Assembly: GCF_016055025.1 (NCBI RefSeq)
Contig: NZ_JAECVW010000004.1
Direction: 5' to 3' (one strand)
Length of the DNA: 64,000 nt
DNA from: Thermoactinomyces intermedius
GTDB taxonomy: Bacteria; Bacillota; Bacilli; Thermoactinomycetales; Thermoactinomycetaceae
Below the pieces are notes generated by a model. The model worked only from the letters and a program-made list of their open reading frames with translations, did not search any database and had not been told where the DNA came from. This document shows, in pieces, positions 16,500 through 26,042 of the stretch. Each line of letters opens with the position of its first letter. Within the stretch, counting starts at the first letter, position 1. The position numbers and the translations under genes are program-made.

Positions 16500-17249
16500 A
16501 TGAATTCATCTGTTATCAACGAATGGATTAAAATCCGCCGTAGTTGGGTCATTTGGCTTTTCATTTTTGTTCCTGTTGTGACCTGTTTTCTCCTCACACT
16601 TGCCCTTGGGTACTATTTGCAAAAAGGCCACTCTCCAGAACAGGGTTGGGGATTGATCTTGTCACTTACCAGCCGATACTTATGTCAAATCATCGCTTTC
16701 ACTGTTCCTGTCTTCATTGCCTACATCGTCAACATGGAACAGTTTTCGAATATGTGGAAGTTTCTTTTTGCCATGCCTTTGGCGAAATGGAAAATCTATG
16801 TTGCCAAATTCTTCTGGGGATTCGCCACCACCTTGGTTATGGGGCTTTTGTTTGTTTTTGGCATATACATCATGGCTGAATTGCATGATGTTGAACACCT
16901 TGTCACCATCGGCCAATTGTTTTCTTATGTGTATGCCCCTTTTCTTCTGGCCATCCCCTTTGTGGCTTTTCAATTATGCGTATCCATGGCCAGCAAGAAC
17001 CAATCAGTGCCGATTTCATTTGGAATCGCCTCAATTATTCTTGCCCCTGTTTTTAAAGGATGGGGTTGGTGGACACCGTGGGGATTTTGGTCTACGTTCC
17101 TCCCCTCTCCGCCTTTGTCGGTTCAGGCATTGTTCCCCGGGGAAACGAGTGCATTGCTTAACTGGGAAATCCTCTTGTTATCTGTTTTGTTTGGCGCCAT
17201 CTGGCTGGTGATCGGAATTACTGTGTTTTACCGAAAAGAATTTGATTAA
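16500..17249 (+). CDS. ABC-2 type permease, MutE/EpiE-like
   Basis: 249 aa with six hydrophobic helices and an N-terminal INEWIKIRRSW segment, typical of permeases in lantibiotic immunity or bacitracin exporters. GGAGAT precedes ATG 16500. It would pair with the following, frameshifted permease to form the membrane channel for the ATPase just upstream. Confidence 0.82.
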   Translation: MNSSVINEWIKIRRSWVIWLFIFVPVVTCFLLTLALGYYLQKGHSPEQGWGLILSLTSRYLCQIIAFTVPVFIAYIVNMEQFSNMWKFLFAMPLAKWKIYVAKFFWGFATTLVMGLLFVFGIYIMAELHDVEHLVTIGQLFSYVYAPFLLAIPFVAFQLCVSMASKNQSVPISFGIASIILAPVFKGWGWWTPWGFWSTFLPSPPLSVQALFPGETSALLNWEILLLSVLFGAIWLVIGITVFYRKEFD

Positions 17250-17270
17250 TCGACTGAAAGGGAGATATGA

Positions 17271-18000
17271 TTGGGGAATTTGTTCATGGCCGAATGGATG
17301 AAAATCCGGAAAACAAATATTTGGCGGTTGATTCTGGTTCTTCCATTGGTTCCGATTGCCTATGGGATCTTCATTTATGCCCGGTTTGTATCCGAAGACC
17401 AATGATTGGCTGATGGCTTGGGGAATGGCGAACTACTTTTATCCAACCATCTTCTTTCCAATCCTTTCCGTATTATTGGCAGCCAATCTGTGTAAGGTGG
17501 AGCATGAAGGACATAATTGGATTAGAGCTTTAACTTGTCCTGTTTCTTGGAAACAACTGTATTTATCCAAGTATCTGTGGCTTGTCCTCTTATTGGGATT
17601 GGCTCAGGTAATTGCCTTGTCGGAGTTTGCTGTCATCGGGGAATTCGCCCGGTTGAATCATCCGTTTCCATGGGCCTTGCTGATTCAATGCCTGGTTCTC
17701 GGATGGATAGGGATTTTGCCGTTGGCCGCATTTCATTTGGCAGTATGCGCATATTGGAGCAACTATGTACAATCAGTCATTCTCAATATTTTACTCATCC
17801 TTCCGGTTTTTTTGATCATCGGTTCAAAAAAATACACTTGGTTGGGGTATGTTTACCCTTGGGCTCTCCCGGCGGTCGGAACGAACCAAATATTGCTCCG
17901 TTCTTTTCACATTCAAGTATTGATCATTGTTCTCATGTGGCTGATTCTGTTTTTGATTGGCGGAATCTCACTCTTTATCAAACAAAAATCCAATCATTAA
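17271..18000 (+). pseudogene. Second ABC-2 permease (MutG/EpiG-like), frameshifted
   Basis: A TTG at 17271 with GGGAG six bases upstream opens a frame (MGNLFMAEWMKIRKTNIW) that stops at TGA 17403. The +1 frame then continues with NDWLMAWGMANYFYPTIFFP and five more hydrophobic helices to 18000. Adding one A to the AA before TGATTGG restores one continuous protein of about 242 aa. So a single-base deletion in an A run breaks the gene, or the base is a sequencing error. The intact form would complete the exporter. Confidence 0.75.
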
Positions 18001-18138
18001 AAACCGGTTTTAAAACCCATGGGCCATTTTTTGGTTTATGGGTTTATTTCTTGGTTTTTGGAACGTTTTCTTGTACCGGTTCCCCCTTTTTCCATCAGGC
18101 TTTTTTCGATCCTCATCCAAAATCAGCCACAAAACCTG

Positions 18139-18187
18139 TTGACCTGACTCTTAATTACTGTTACACTTATACACACAAGTATATAAC
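18139..18187 (+). promoter_or_regulatory. Promoter and candidate operator of the GntR-ABC operon
   Basis: TTGACC (18139-18144) and TACACT (18162-18167) are 17 bp apart. The -10 is overlapped by ACTT-N8-AAGT and an AT-rich tract, where a YtrA-like repressor could bind. Confidence 0.5.
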
Positions 18188-18229
18188 CGTTTAACGAGGT
18201 TAGTATGGGAGTAAAGGTGGTGATATGAA

Positions 18230-18613
18230 TTGAGCCGGAAGCTGGACAGCCGCAAACCGATCTTCCTGCAAATCCGGGAAAAAATCGAGGACATGATTGT
18301 CAACGAACAGCTGAAGGAAGACGAACAAGCTCCTTCCACCACGCAACTGGTCAACTTTTATAAGATCAATCACGCCACGGTCTCCAAAGGCGTCAATCAA
18401 CTGGTTGAGGAAGGAATTCTTTATAAAAAAAGGGGCATCGGCATGTTTGTGGCCAAGGGGGCCAGAGAAAAACTGATCCAAAAACGAAAAAAGGCTTTTG
18501 TGGATGAATTTGTCGTCCCTTTGGTGCAAGAAGCCCACAAACTGGGGATCACGGAAAGTGAAGTGTTTGCACTGATCAAAAAAGAAAGGAAAGGGATGAA
18601 GAATGAATTATAA
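18230..18613 (+). CDS. GntR family regulator, YtrA subfamily
   Basis: 127 aa. A short GntR winged helix (PIFLQIREKIEDMIVNEQLK, then STTQLVNFYKINHATVSKGV) with only a small C-terminal helix, as in YtrA repressors of ABC transporter operons. The TTG at 18230 is supported by AAAGGTGGTG. It overlaps the following ATPase gene by 11 bases, so it very likely controls this operon. Confidence 0.87.
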   Translation: MSRKLDSRKPIFLQIREKIEDMIVNEQLKEDEQAPSTTQLVNFYKINHATVSKGVNQLVEEGILYKKRGIGMFVAKGAREKLIQKRKKAFVDEFVVPLVQEAHKLGITESEVFALIKKERKGMKNEL

Positions 18614-19502
18614 AGTGGAATTTGACAATGTATCGTTGAGATACAAAGACTTTGAGGCGCTCAAAAATGTTTCCTTCCGATTGGAAAGCGGAAAGATTTA
18701 TGGTTTGCTCGGCCGGAACGGAGCCGGAAAAACCTCCCTCCTTTCTCTCTTGTCGTCTTTTCGTCTTCCGACGGAAGGATCGATCCGGATTGGTGGGGAA
18801 CCGCCGTTTGAAAACCCGAAGATCATGCCTCATGTTGCGTTGGTTTACGAAAAAGATTACAAGGAAGAGCGGAAAAAAGTTTCCACCTTCATTCAGAATG
18901 CAGCCAAGTTCCGCCCGTTCTTTGATATGGATTATGCACTCCGGCTGGTTGAAAAATTCCAACTTCCTTTAAACAAAGAAGTCAGGAAACTTTCAAGAGG
19001 GATGAAATCAGCGATGAATGTGACCATCGGACTGGCCAGCCGGGCGCCCATCACCATTTTCGACGAGGCTTATCTGGGCATGGATGCTCCGACCCGGGAA
19101 TTGTTTTATAAAGAATTGTTGAAAGACCAAGCCAAACATCCCCGGATCATGATTTTATCCACCCATTTGGTGTCTGAAATGGATTATTTGTTTGAAGAAG
19201 TGTTGATTCTCGATCGGGGCAAACTGTTGCTGCACGAGGACTATGAAACCTTGATTTCCAAGGGGCTCACTGTCACGGGGGATGCCAAGACGGTTGATGA
19301 ATTTACCAAAGGCCGGAAGATTTTGAATGAAGAGCAGCTCGGAAATACAAAATCGGTGATTGTGTTCGGGGATTTCCATGAAGCTCTCCGGTTGGAAGCC
19401 GAAAAACAAGGATTGGAAACCGGGACCTGCTCCCTGCAAGATCTGTTTATTCATTTAACAGGCAAGGAGGATGCATATGAAACCAACAGCCGTATTTCCT
19501 AA
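18603..19502 (+). CDS. ABC transporter ATP-binding protein, YtrB-like
   Basis: 299 aa. Walker A GRNGAGKTS (about 37-45); Walker B is TIFDEAYLGMD (about 150-160) and the signature is LSRGMKSAMN in place of LSGGQ, a variation common in YtrB-type ATPases. Switch His in STHLVSEM. It is encoded between its GntR regulator and a permease. Such exporters respond to cell-wall antibiotics or affect wall maintenance in Bacillus. Confidence 0.86.
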   Translation: MNYKVEFDNVSLRYKDFEALKNVSFRLESGKIYGLLGRNGAGKTSLLSLLSSFRLPTEGSIRIGGEPPFENPKIMPHVALVYEKDYKEERKKVSTFIQNAAKFRPFFDMDYALRLVEKFQLPLNKEVRKLSRGMKSAMNVTIGLASRAPITIFDEAYLGMDAPTRELFYKELLKDQAKHPRIMILSTHLVSEMDYLFEEVLILDRGKLLLHEDYETLISKGLTVTGDAKTVDEFTKGRKILNEEQLGNTKSVIVFGDFHEALRLEAEKQGLETGTCSLQDLFIHLTGKEDAYETNSRIS

Positions 19503-20142
19503 AGTGGCCAAAGACATGTACTTGGAACAAATGAAATGGACGGTTTGGTATCTGGTTTTTGCGTTGGTTATCCACATCGTACATCTTTATTCCAGTTATT
19601 TTACAATCGGTGATAATACCGCGGTGAAAGGGATTTTGGTGCATCTTTTTCCATCGGCAAAGGTTTATATGACCATAATCGCAATTATTTCCGTCAACGG
19701 ATTCCTGTCTTATTATGTCGGACAGGGAGTCACCCGGAGAGATTTTTGGGCCGGTTCGATGATTGCCGCGCTCGGGCTGACAGCTACGATCGCTTTCTTC
19801 GCCGTGATTCTCACTTATTTGGAATACGGGATTTTGGAGATGTTCCAGCTGTCTCATTTGCTGTCTGACGAGTTTTTGAACGGAAACGGGTGGCTGGTGA
19901 TTCAATATCTGCTTAATATCTTTTTCTATTACTTGGCAGGCTACCTGATCGCAGTCGGTTTTTACCGGTTCCACTGGATCACCGGAATCGGATTTGTTGC
20001 CTTTTTCCTTCTTTCTGTTTCAGCACTGGAATGGAGCGAAAAATATTCGCTTGGGCTGAATGTATTGAGTTCTGTGGTGGTCATTGTCCTCTTTTTCACC
20101 TTATTGCGCCAGTTAACAAAGAACATCGCCGTGAAGTTGTAA
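19477..20142 (+). CDS. ABC transporter permease of the GntR operon
   Basis: 221 aa with six hydrophobic helices. No strong family motif is seen; assignment as the permease partner rests on topology and operon position. ATG 19477 has AAGGAGG six bases upstream and overlaps the ATPase gene by 26 bases, so synthesis is coupled. Confidence 0.75.
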   Translation: MKPTAVFPKVAKDMYLEQMKWTVWYLVFALVIHIVHLYSSYFTIGDNTAVKGILVHLFPSAKVYMTIIAIISVNGFLSYYVGQGVTRRDFWAGSMIAALGLTATIAFFAVILTYLEYGILEMFQLSHLLSDEFLNGNGWLVIQYLLNIFFYYLAGYLIAVGFYRFHWITGIGFVAFFLLSVSALEWSEKYSLGLNVLSSVVVIVLFFTLLRQLTKNIAVKL

Positions 20143-20152
20143 ATGGATCCGG

Positions 20153-20190
20153 GAGACTCAGGTCCGCATGTTGCCTGAGTCTCTTTGCCT
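20153..20190 (+). terminator. Terminator of the GntR-ABC operon
   Basis: GAGACTCAGG pairs with CCTGAGTCTC, followed by TTTGCCTTTT. Confidence 0.75.
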
Positions 20191-20192
20191 TT

Positions 20193-20420
20193 TCATGACG
20201 TCTGGGATTCATCCCTTCTTTGCTTTGCCAAGCGTTTTTTTTGAATCCAGACCAGCAATTTAAGGATCAGGAACAACAGAAAGATGGCTCCTGATACGAG
20301 AATAATGGCTCCTAAGATGATGGACACAACCTTCCAAAAACCAAAAAAGTTCGCGGCCCGCACAATGATGAGTACGATGGCAAAAGGAATGAGAAAGCCG
20401 ATGACATCCTTCCCTTTCAC
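20193..20420 (-). CDS. Small two-helix membrane protein
   Basis: 75 aa with hydrophobic helices at about 7-25 and 30-55 and a basic tail (KKRLAKQRR). The start is GTG 20420, with GGAGGAAGAGGG upstream. No family recognised; it stands alone. Confidence 0.55.
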   Translation of the reverse strand: MKGKDVIGFLIPFAIVLIIVRAANFFGFWKVVSIILGAIILVSGAIFLLFLILKLLVWIQKKRLAKQRRDESQTS

Positions 20421-20818
20421 TAATCCCTCTTCCTCCTTTTTTTGTTGGAATATCGTTCAGGTTAACGGGCTTGTCCCTCAGTGTCAATAAGGTGTGAATG
20501 ACAACATCCCAAACAAAATTCAGCACGAAAAATAAAGAGGAACAGATTCAAACGGACAACTGGTTCAACATCTTATACGTGTCGCCATACGGATGATAAA
20601 ACACACTCATGCTGGATCTTTCCTGTGTGTTTTAAATCTTCAACCGCCGGTTCACAGGCAGAATGGTCCGGCTGGATCTTGTGATCGCTTCATGGATATC
20701 TGGGATCCGGTGCAACAGGTCGCATCAAGGGAGCCTCAAAACACTTGAATTTGACAACCACTCCTTAATCATTTACGATTTAAATGAAAATTAAAATAAA
20801 TTAAAAAGAGTGATTCAA
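20421..20818. other. Intergenic region before the esterase
   Basis: No gene supported. One perfect hairpin, AAAACACAC (20598-20606) with GTGTGTTTT (20625-20633), may be a terminator-like element without a recognised gene. Confidence 0.4.
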
Positions 20819-22315
20819 ATGAATACTTTGGTGGAAACCCGTTTGGGAAAAGTGCAAGGCGGGACAGACGGAGAGGTTTGTTTTTGGAAAGGGGTTCCTT
20901 ATGCGAAACCCCCGGTGGGAAAACGCCGCTTTCAAAAGCCGGAACCGCTGGAGAAATGGGATGGTGTTTGGGATGCCACCCGATTCCGTTCCATGGTGAT
21001 GCAGCCGTCCGGCACCACCTTCAGCACCGTGCTTGGGGAAGCGGATCACTCGGTGAGTGAAGACGGGCTTTATCTGAATATCTGGTCGCCTGCGGCCGAC
21101 GGAAAAAAGCGGCCCGTTCTCTTCTGGATCCATGGCGGCGCCTATCAGTTCGGGTCCGGCTCTTCCCCCTGGTATGACGGGGCGGAGTTTGCCAAAAACG
21201 GAGATGTGGTGGTTGTCACGATCAATTACCGGTTGAACGTGTTTGGATTTTTGCACTTGGAGGATTGGTTCGGTGACGAATTTGCAGCATCGGGCAACCT
21301 GGGAATTTTGGATCAAGTGGCTGCGCTGCGTTGGGTGAAAGAAAACATTTCCGCTTTTGGCGGCGACCCGGAACAAATCACCATCTTTGGCGAATCGGCC
21401 GGAGCCGGAAGTGTCGGGGTTCTGCTTTCCCTCCCGGAAACCAAAGGGCTGTTTCAACGGGCAATCTTGCAAAGCGGTTCGGGTGCTATTTTGCTCCGTT
21501 CCCCTCAGACCGCTTTGGACATCGCCGATCGCATTCTTACGAAAGCCGGCATTCGCAAAGGAGACCGCGACCGGTTGTTATCCATCCCGGCCGGTGAACT
21601 TCTTGAAGCCGCACAATCCGTGCATCCGGGAATGATTTTTGGTCCTGTTGTGGACGGAACCGTTTTGAAAACCCATCCGATTAAAGCGTTGGATAACGGA
21701 GCAGCCGGCGACATCCCGATCATCATCGGGGTTACCAAAGATGAATACAATTTATTTACACTGACCGATCCTTCTTGGACAACAGCAGGAAAAGAAGAAC
21801 TGATGGACCGGATCGAACAGGAAATCGGGCCGGTTCCGGAAAAAGTTTTTCCATATTACTTATCTTCCGGGGATCCATCGCAACCGGTATGGCAAAAGCT
21901 GTTGCGCGCCATGACCTACCACATCTTTACCCGGGGCATGTTAAAAACGGCTGACGCCCAAATCAAGCAAGGCGGGAAGGTTTGGGTTTACCGGTTTGAT
22001 TACGAAACCCCGCTCTTTGACGGTCGGTTGAAAGCATGTCACGCACTGGAAATCCCCTTTGTCTTTCACAACCTGCATCAACCGGGGGTCGATGTGTTCA
22101 CCGGCACACATCCGAAGCGGGAGCTAATTTCCCGGCAAATGCATGAAGCATGGATTGCCTTTGCCCGGACAGGGGATCCGAACGGCGACCATCTCCCCGA
22201 TGCGTGGTTGCCCTTTGCACAAAAAGACCGGCCGGCCATGGTCTTTGACACCGAAACCAGAGCGGAAAAGCATCTGTTTGACCGCGAGCAGGAACTGTGG
22301 GAATCAAAGGCTTGA
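20819..22315 (+). CDS. Type B carboxylesterase (para-nitrobenzyl esterase-like)
   Basis: 498 aa alpha/beta hydrolase, the same size as Bacillus PnbA-type and Geobacillus Est55-type enzymes. Oxyanion hole WIHGGAYQFG (about 104-113), nucleophile elbow FGESAGAGS (about 190-198), and catalytic His in KACHALEIPF (about 405-414). It hydrolyses carboxylic esters and is probably cytoplasmic, since no signal peptide is visible. Only a weak AAAGAGTG precedes ATG 20819. Confidence 0.92.
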   Translation: MNTLVETRLGKVQGGTDGEVCFWKGVPYAKPPVGKRRFQKPEPLEKWDGVWDATRFRSMVMQPSGTTFSTVLGEADHSVSEDGLYLNIWSPAADGKKRPVLFWIHGGAYQFGSGSSPWYDGAEFAKNGDVVVVTINYRLNVFGFLHLEDWFGDEFAASGNLGILDQVAALRWVKENISAFGGDPEQITIFGESAGAGSVGVLLSLPETKGLFQRAILQSGSGAILLRSPQTALDIADRILTKAGIRKGDRDRLLSIPAGELLEAAQSVHPGMIFGPVVDGTVLKTHPIKALDNGAAGDIPIIIGVTKDEYNLFTLTDPSWTTAGKEELMDRIEQEIGPVPEKVFPYYLSSGDPSQPVWQKLLRAMTYHIFTRGMLKTADAQIKQGGKVWVYRFDYETPLFDGRLKACHALEIPFVFHNLHQPGVDVFTGTHPKRELISRQMHEAWIAFARTGDPNGDHLPDAWLPFAQKDRPAMVFDTETRAEKHLFDREQELWESKA

Positions 22316-22337
22316 GTGATTTGCTCAAGCCTTTTTT
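22306..22337 (+). terminator. Terminator of the esterase gene
   Basis: AAAGGCTTGAG pairs with CTCAAGCCTTTT; it includes the stop codon. Confidence 0.82.
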
Positions 22338-22640
22338 GCATTTCACGTATGTATTCGGATTTGGAATTAAACAATGGTGCTTTTATCGGAATGGGGAGTG
22401 TTTGCTTATAATGAACGGGTTTACAAAGCTTGTTTTGGTACCGGATTACTGAAATGATCAAAAGGAAATATCATGACGTAATAATCAGGGGATCTTGAGA
22501 AAGAAATACATGGAGTGTTATGTCCCTTGAAAAACAGAGACGCCGGTGGCATCACCATCACAGGGTCTTTCTTTTCAAATCATGGTTTGTAGTTTATAAT
22601 GCAAACTAGTTAATCATACATATGGAGTGTGGTTCCATTG
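22338..22640. other. Intergenic region before the HTH gene
   Basis: No gene seen. TATAAT near 22594 is a possible -10 for the next gene, with GGAGTG at 22624. Confidence 0.4.
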
Positions 22641-22961
22641 ATGCCCTTTAAGGAAATGGCAAAACTGAATAAATTGATTCACGAACCGGCCCGACTTGCC
22701 ATTATGAGCGCGCTGGACGCCTGCACGATGGCTGAATTTTTGTTTTTGCAAGAATTGACAGGCTTGACGAAAGGAAACCTTTCTTCCCATTTATCCAAAT
22801 TAGAAAAGGCGGAATATATCCAAATCCAGAAACAATTCGTACGCAAAAAAATCCCGCATACCACCATACGAATCACACATGAAGGCCGGGCTGCGCTTCA
22901 CAATTATTGGGAACAACTGGATCGCATCCGCGAGGTTACCAAAAAATGGAATAATAGTTAG
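22641..22961 (+). CDS. Winged-helix transcriptional regulator
   Basis: 106 aa. MarR/ArsR-like fold: LIHEPARLAIMSALDA (helix 1), LTGLTKGNLSSHLSKLEKA (recognition helix) and ITHEGRAALHNYW (wing and last helix), as in the HTH_34 family. Start choice is uncertain: ATG 22641 and an upstream in-frame TTG and GTG share GGAGTG. It has no adjacent partner gene that would suggest a target. Confidence 0.78.
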   Translation: MPFKEMAKLNKLIHEPARLAIMSALDACTMAEFLFLQELTGLTKGNLSSHLSKLEKAEYIQIQKQFVRKKIPHTTIRITHEGRAALHNYWEQLDRIREVTKKWNNS

Positions 22962-22985
22962 GAAGCGGATTCTCTCAACCTCTTC

Positions 22986-23010
22986 CCCTCTGTTTTTCAG
23001 AGGGTTTTTT
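22986..23010 (+). terminator. Terminator of the HTH gene
   Basis: CCCTCTG pairs with CAGAGGG, followed by TTTTTT. Confidence 0.8.
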
Positions 23011-23459
23011 CTTCCTTAAAATCCCAACACAAAGAGAGCGATTCCAAGGCCTCTTACAGCTTTTCACCCCCTTTTTCGACCTGTTCCTCTCAAAAAGAAA
23101 TAAACCGCCCTTAAATCGAAAATCAGAAGGCTGTTTTTCCCGGATCGGAAATCCATATTCCATTTATTGGAATGTATTTTTCTCCATCCGGCTGCTTATC
23201 TCTTGATTATTTTGTTTGTTCTGATTAACAAGAATATTTGTGGCGCGAAACAGCCGCGGGTTTCCTTCTCCTCCCTCTTGATCCACTCTATTTATGCCCT
23301 CTACAGGGTTACAAAACAATTCTTTTGTAACTATATAATGATGAAACACTGAAACCCCTTGTAAATCAAGGGGTTTGGCGATCGGATATTTTTCGCAGGT
23401 TTCTTTATCCGTCTGAGAGCCAGACGGTTGTCTCGCCAAGTTAACTTGTTAATGAGACA
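23011..23459. other. Intergenic region with a long inverted repeat
   Basis: No gene supported. GTTACAAAA-N6-TTTTGTAAC (23308-23331) is a perfect dyad directly before TATATAATG, like an operator with a -10, but no gene follows on the plus strand. A second hairpin, AAACCCCTTG / CAAGGGGTTT (about 23351-23375), follows and lacks a T-run. Confidence 0.5.
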
Positions 23460-24144
23460 TCAATCCGTTGCTATTTTCTTCACCATATGGACGTTATTTA
23501 AAAACATGTGAAATCCTTCCTCCTCCTCCAGCAGACCCGTCAACATTTTCTTCTTTGCGGGGCAGTATAAAAACTGGTATCGGGATGCTTCCACGGAAGT
23601 CATCACATGTCGCAACAACTGCCGGGTCAGTTCTGCCGCTTCTGGATGTCCCGGGGCTGTCTCCAATTGCAACAAAGTCAGCTCTTGCAATTGTCCTTGT
23701 TCATCGGTTTTTCGCCTCACCAACGCATACCCGGCTTCTTTTCCGGAAGAATCAGAAATGATCCATGCTTCATCCCCTTGAAACCAATGGGTTTGCCACG
23801 GAGCCGGATCGGGATAAAAAGAAAAAGCGGCAACGGGTTGCCGGATGGGCGCTACGGATGTTGTATCCGGAAGCCTCTTGTTGTTCAGAAGTTTTCTGTC
23901 TGGTAAATGAACAAGGAATCAGCGATGTCATACCCGTGTTGCTGATATAACCGGATGGCCGGTTTGTTTTCGGCGACCGCTTCCAGTGTCGCCAGCTGCA
24001 CATGTTCCCGTTGATACAGCTCCACCAATGCTTCCATCATCCGGCTCCCGACCCCTTTTCGCCTCCATTCGGGGAGCACGGCTGTCCCTCCGTTCCAAGC
24101 GACTTTTTTCCCTTGGATCTCCCTGATGGCCGTGAGCACAAAAC
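23460..24144 (-). pseudogene. 3' part of a split two-domain GNAT acetyltransferase
   Basis: Reading on the minus strand from 24144 gives FVLTAIREIQGKKVAWNGG and the acetyl-CoA loop PEWRRKGVGSRMM, then LYQQHGYDI, the C-terminal end of a GNAT domain. The frame stops near 23885 but continues in another frame (KLLNNKRLPDTTSV ... HMVKKIATD) to 23460; one extra A in the AAAA near 23892 would fuse them. The missing first 61 codons are at 51171-51354 on the same strand. Thus the gene is both split by the island and frameshifted. Confidence 0.82.
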
Positions 24145-24149
24145 GGTTA

Positions 24150-24603
24150 TATGATTTCAGTGGTTATCTTCAATTTGAACTCAAATTCGATCCGAAGCGA
24201 TTAAAAAAGTACGAACCTGGGGATATCATTGATGTCGATTTTGGATTTAATGTTGGAGCTGAACTTGGTGGGAGGCATTATGCTGTAGTTGTTGAAGACA
24301 ATGCAAGATCTGATGGAACCATAATGGTCATACCTCTTTCATCTTATAAATCACCAAGAAAAGTTCATTCTTCAGAGGTGGATCTCGGGGTTATTCCCGA
24401 GCTGAACCAACACAGAGGTAACACCGAGCTTTTAGGAACAAAAGCTAAAATTAGTCATCTTCGATCTATTAGTAAAATGAGGATTTATTACCCTAGGAAA
24501 AAAGGATGAATTTATTTACCGATTAACAGATGGACAGCTTAAGAAGATTTATGATGTCATTCAAAGAAGATTTTGCAGTCGATTTGCCGGTAAGAAAGGA
24601 TAA
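24150..24603 (+). pseudogene. PemK/MazF-like toxin gene fragment
   Basis: YLQFELKFDPKRLKKYEPGD followed by IIDVDFGFNVGAELGGRHYA and VIPLSSYKS are typical of long PemK-like RNase toxins. The N-terminus is cut at the island border; the open frame begins in GNAT sequence. Near 24487 one extra T shifts the frame: after SISKMRI the other frame continues ITLGKKDEFIYRLTDG to TAA 24603. It is a fragment, probably inactive. No antitoxin gene is next to it. Confidence 0.72.
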
Positions 24604-24734
24604 ATACCATCTTCTTTACTTGCTTGGCATATTATATTACAATTAGGGTAACAATAATTATGATCGTTTTATGCGATCCAAAGCGAATAATATGACCTTC
24701 GGGTCCAAAGCGAAACTGACCCATTTTGAGGGTC

Positions 24735-24764
24735 AAAAGACCGTCCATATTGGGCGGTCTTTTT
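24735..24764 (+). terminator. Terminator downstream of the PemK-like fragment
   Basis: AAAAGACCG pairs with CGGTCTTTT. Confidence 0.65.
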
Positions 24765-24848
24765 GATTCGTTTTAAATGCATGCAAAAATACATGCAGAT
24801 CCATTATCAAAAGTGCCCGGGGACTTTTAATAACCGCCCTGCCTTTTT

Positions 24849-25130
24849 TCAAGAGGCTTTGTATTGGCCATCAAAAATGCAATCAATCGCTATATCCCGA
24901 TCATTCACATCCCCGATATCCAAAACAAAATAGGCATCCAGATCCCCCGGTTGCGGTGCATCAGTACAAAACGACCCGCCAATGTACACTTCTTCAATGC
25001 CTGCATCCCACAACTGCTTAACCAAGAATTCAAGATTATCAACTAAATGCCGCCTCCAGGGTTCATTCCACGAATAGGTGGACTCGTCCCCTTTCACCAG
25101 AACCGATTCCTTTAATTGAGAAAAAGTCAT
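24849..25130 (-). CDS. DUF6932-like nucleotidyltransferase-fold protein, probably truncated
   Basis: 93 aa. WRRHLVDNLEFLVKQLW and then IEEVYIGGSFCTDAPQPGDL, with DAY after it, resemble the start of DUF6932 proteins, whose G-S-F and D-x-D positions recall minimal nucleotidyltransferases. Related proteins are longer, so the C-terminus appears lost after IAIDCIFDGQ. GGGAGATAACG precedes ATG 25130. Confidence 0.55.
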   Translation of the reverse strand: MTFSQLKESVLVKGDESTYSWNEPWRRHLVDNLEFLVKQLWDAGIEEVYIGGSFCTDAPQPGDLDAYFVLDIGDVNDRDIAIDCIFDGQYKAS

Positions 25131-25356
25131 CTCGTTATCTCCCGGGGGTAGATAGCCATATTCATTAAATGTGACCAGGCCAATTTCTCCTTTCCTCTAA
25201 TATACACTTTTCGCGTGAAACCTAAACGTATTTATAACTTCTAGGTTATATGGTAAATTTCCTTTTTGCATATTGAATACATCTTAAGTTGAATTTGTCC
25301 CAATTGACCGTGGGTTTCGCATTCGACATGAACAACATCAATTTGTTCTGCTGTCC

Positions 25357-25899
25357 TTATTTGGTATAGGCTTGGATTCGACATTCTCCGTCCAAACTTT
25401 TCTGCACCCATCCCTCTTGATCTGTTGTGAGGTCTTGAATCAATTCAAAACCGTTTTTCTCCAAATAAAATCGATATAGTTGTTCTTTTCGATCAAAATC
25501 TATTCTAGCTAAACAAGCTTTCAAGTTCTTGACTCCATAGCTTCGAAGGACCATCTCTAATGTTCGAATACAGTTTGTACCTATACCTTTGCTGTTGTAT
25601 TCTCCATGCATGCCTAGATTTATATCCAAAAGTTCAGCTGTATCATCACCAAGTTTAAATGGTCTTGTAAATAAGCATCTATGATTTCGCAACATTTTCC
25701 CTTGGTAAAAGACATAACCACTTACTTCAAGGCTTGTTTTACTTCCGTTATTAAACCAACCTATTTTATCCACGATATAAACGATGGAATACATATGAAG
25801 ATCTGCATCACAAAAATAATTAAACTGAAATTTATCAAATTCCCAACGGGTTTTGGCAAATTGATTTGCCAGCTCCAAATTTATATTCTCAAACACCAT
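25357..25899 (-). CDS. GNAT-like protein
   Basis: 180 aa. GEYNSKGIGTNCIRTLEMVL (about 98-117) resembles the acetyl-CoA loop of GNAT enzymes (K-G-I-G), and RFYLEKNGFEL (about 147-157) resembles motif B. The N-terminal half is unusual. ATG 25899 has GGGAGGGG upstream; an earlier in-frame ATG lacks a site. Substrate unknown. Confidence 0.6.
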   Translation of the reverse strand: MVFENINLELANQFAKTRWEFDKFQFNYFCDADLHMYSIVYIVDKIGWFNNGSKTSLEVSGYVFYQGKMLRNHRCLFTRPFKLGDDTAELLDINLGMHGEYNSKGIGTNCIRTLEMVLRSYGVKNLKACLARIDFDRKEQLYRFYLEKNGFELIQDLTTDQEGWVQKSLDGECRIQAYTK

Positions 25900-26042
25900 A
25901 ATCCCCTCCCACTCTATTTTATTGCGAAGAGAGGGAATTTTCATTCCAATGAGGTAAAGAGAGTGAGTGTTGATTTTGAGTCTTACAGATTGTTATAATA
26001 TCTAGAGATAGGAGCTGAAAAAAAGCTTCTTTTTCTTAAAGT

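Noticed and set aside
22078..22461. Minus-strand frame of 127 codons over the esterase end
   Set aside because: It is antisense to the conserved esterase coding region and has no ribosome binding site.
24139..24150. Target-site duplication at the island ends
   Set aside because: The bases next to the two GNAT parts (AACC on the left, AGTA on the right) do not match; only a trivial CG/G is shared.
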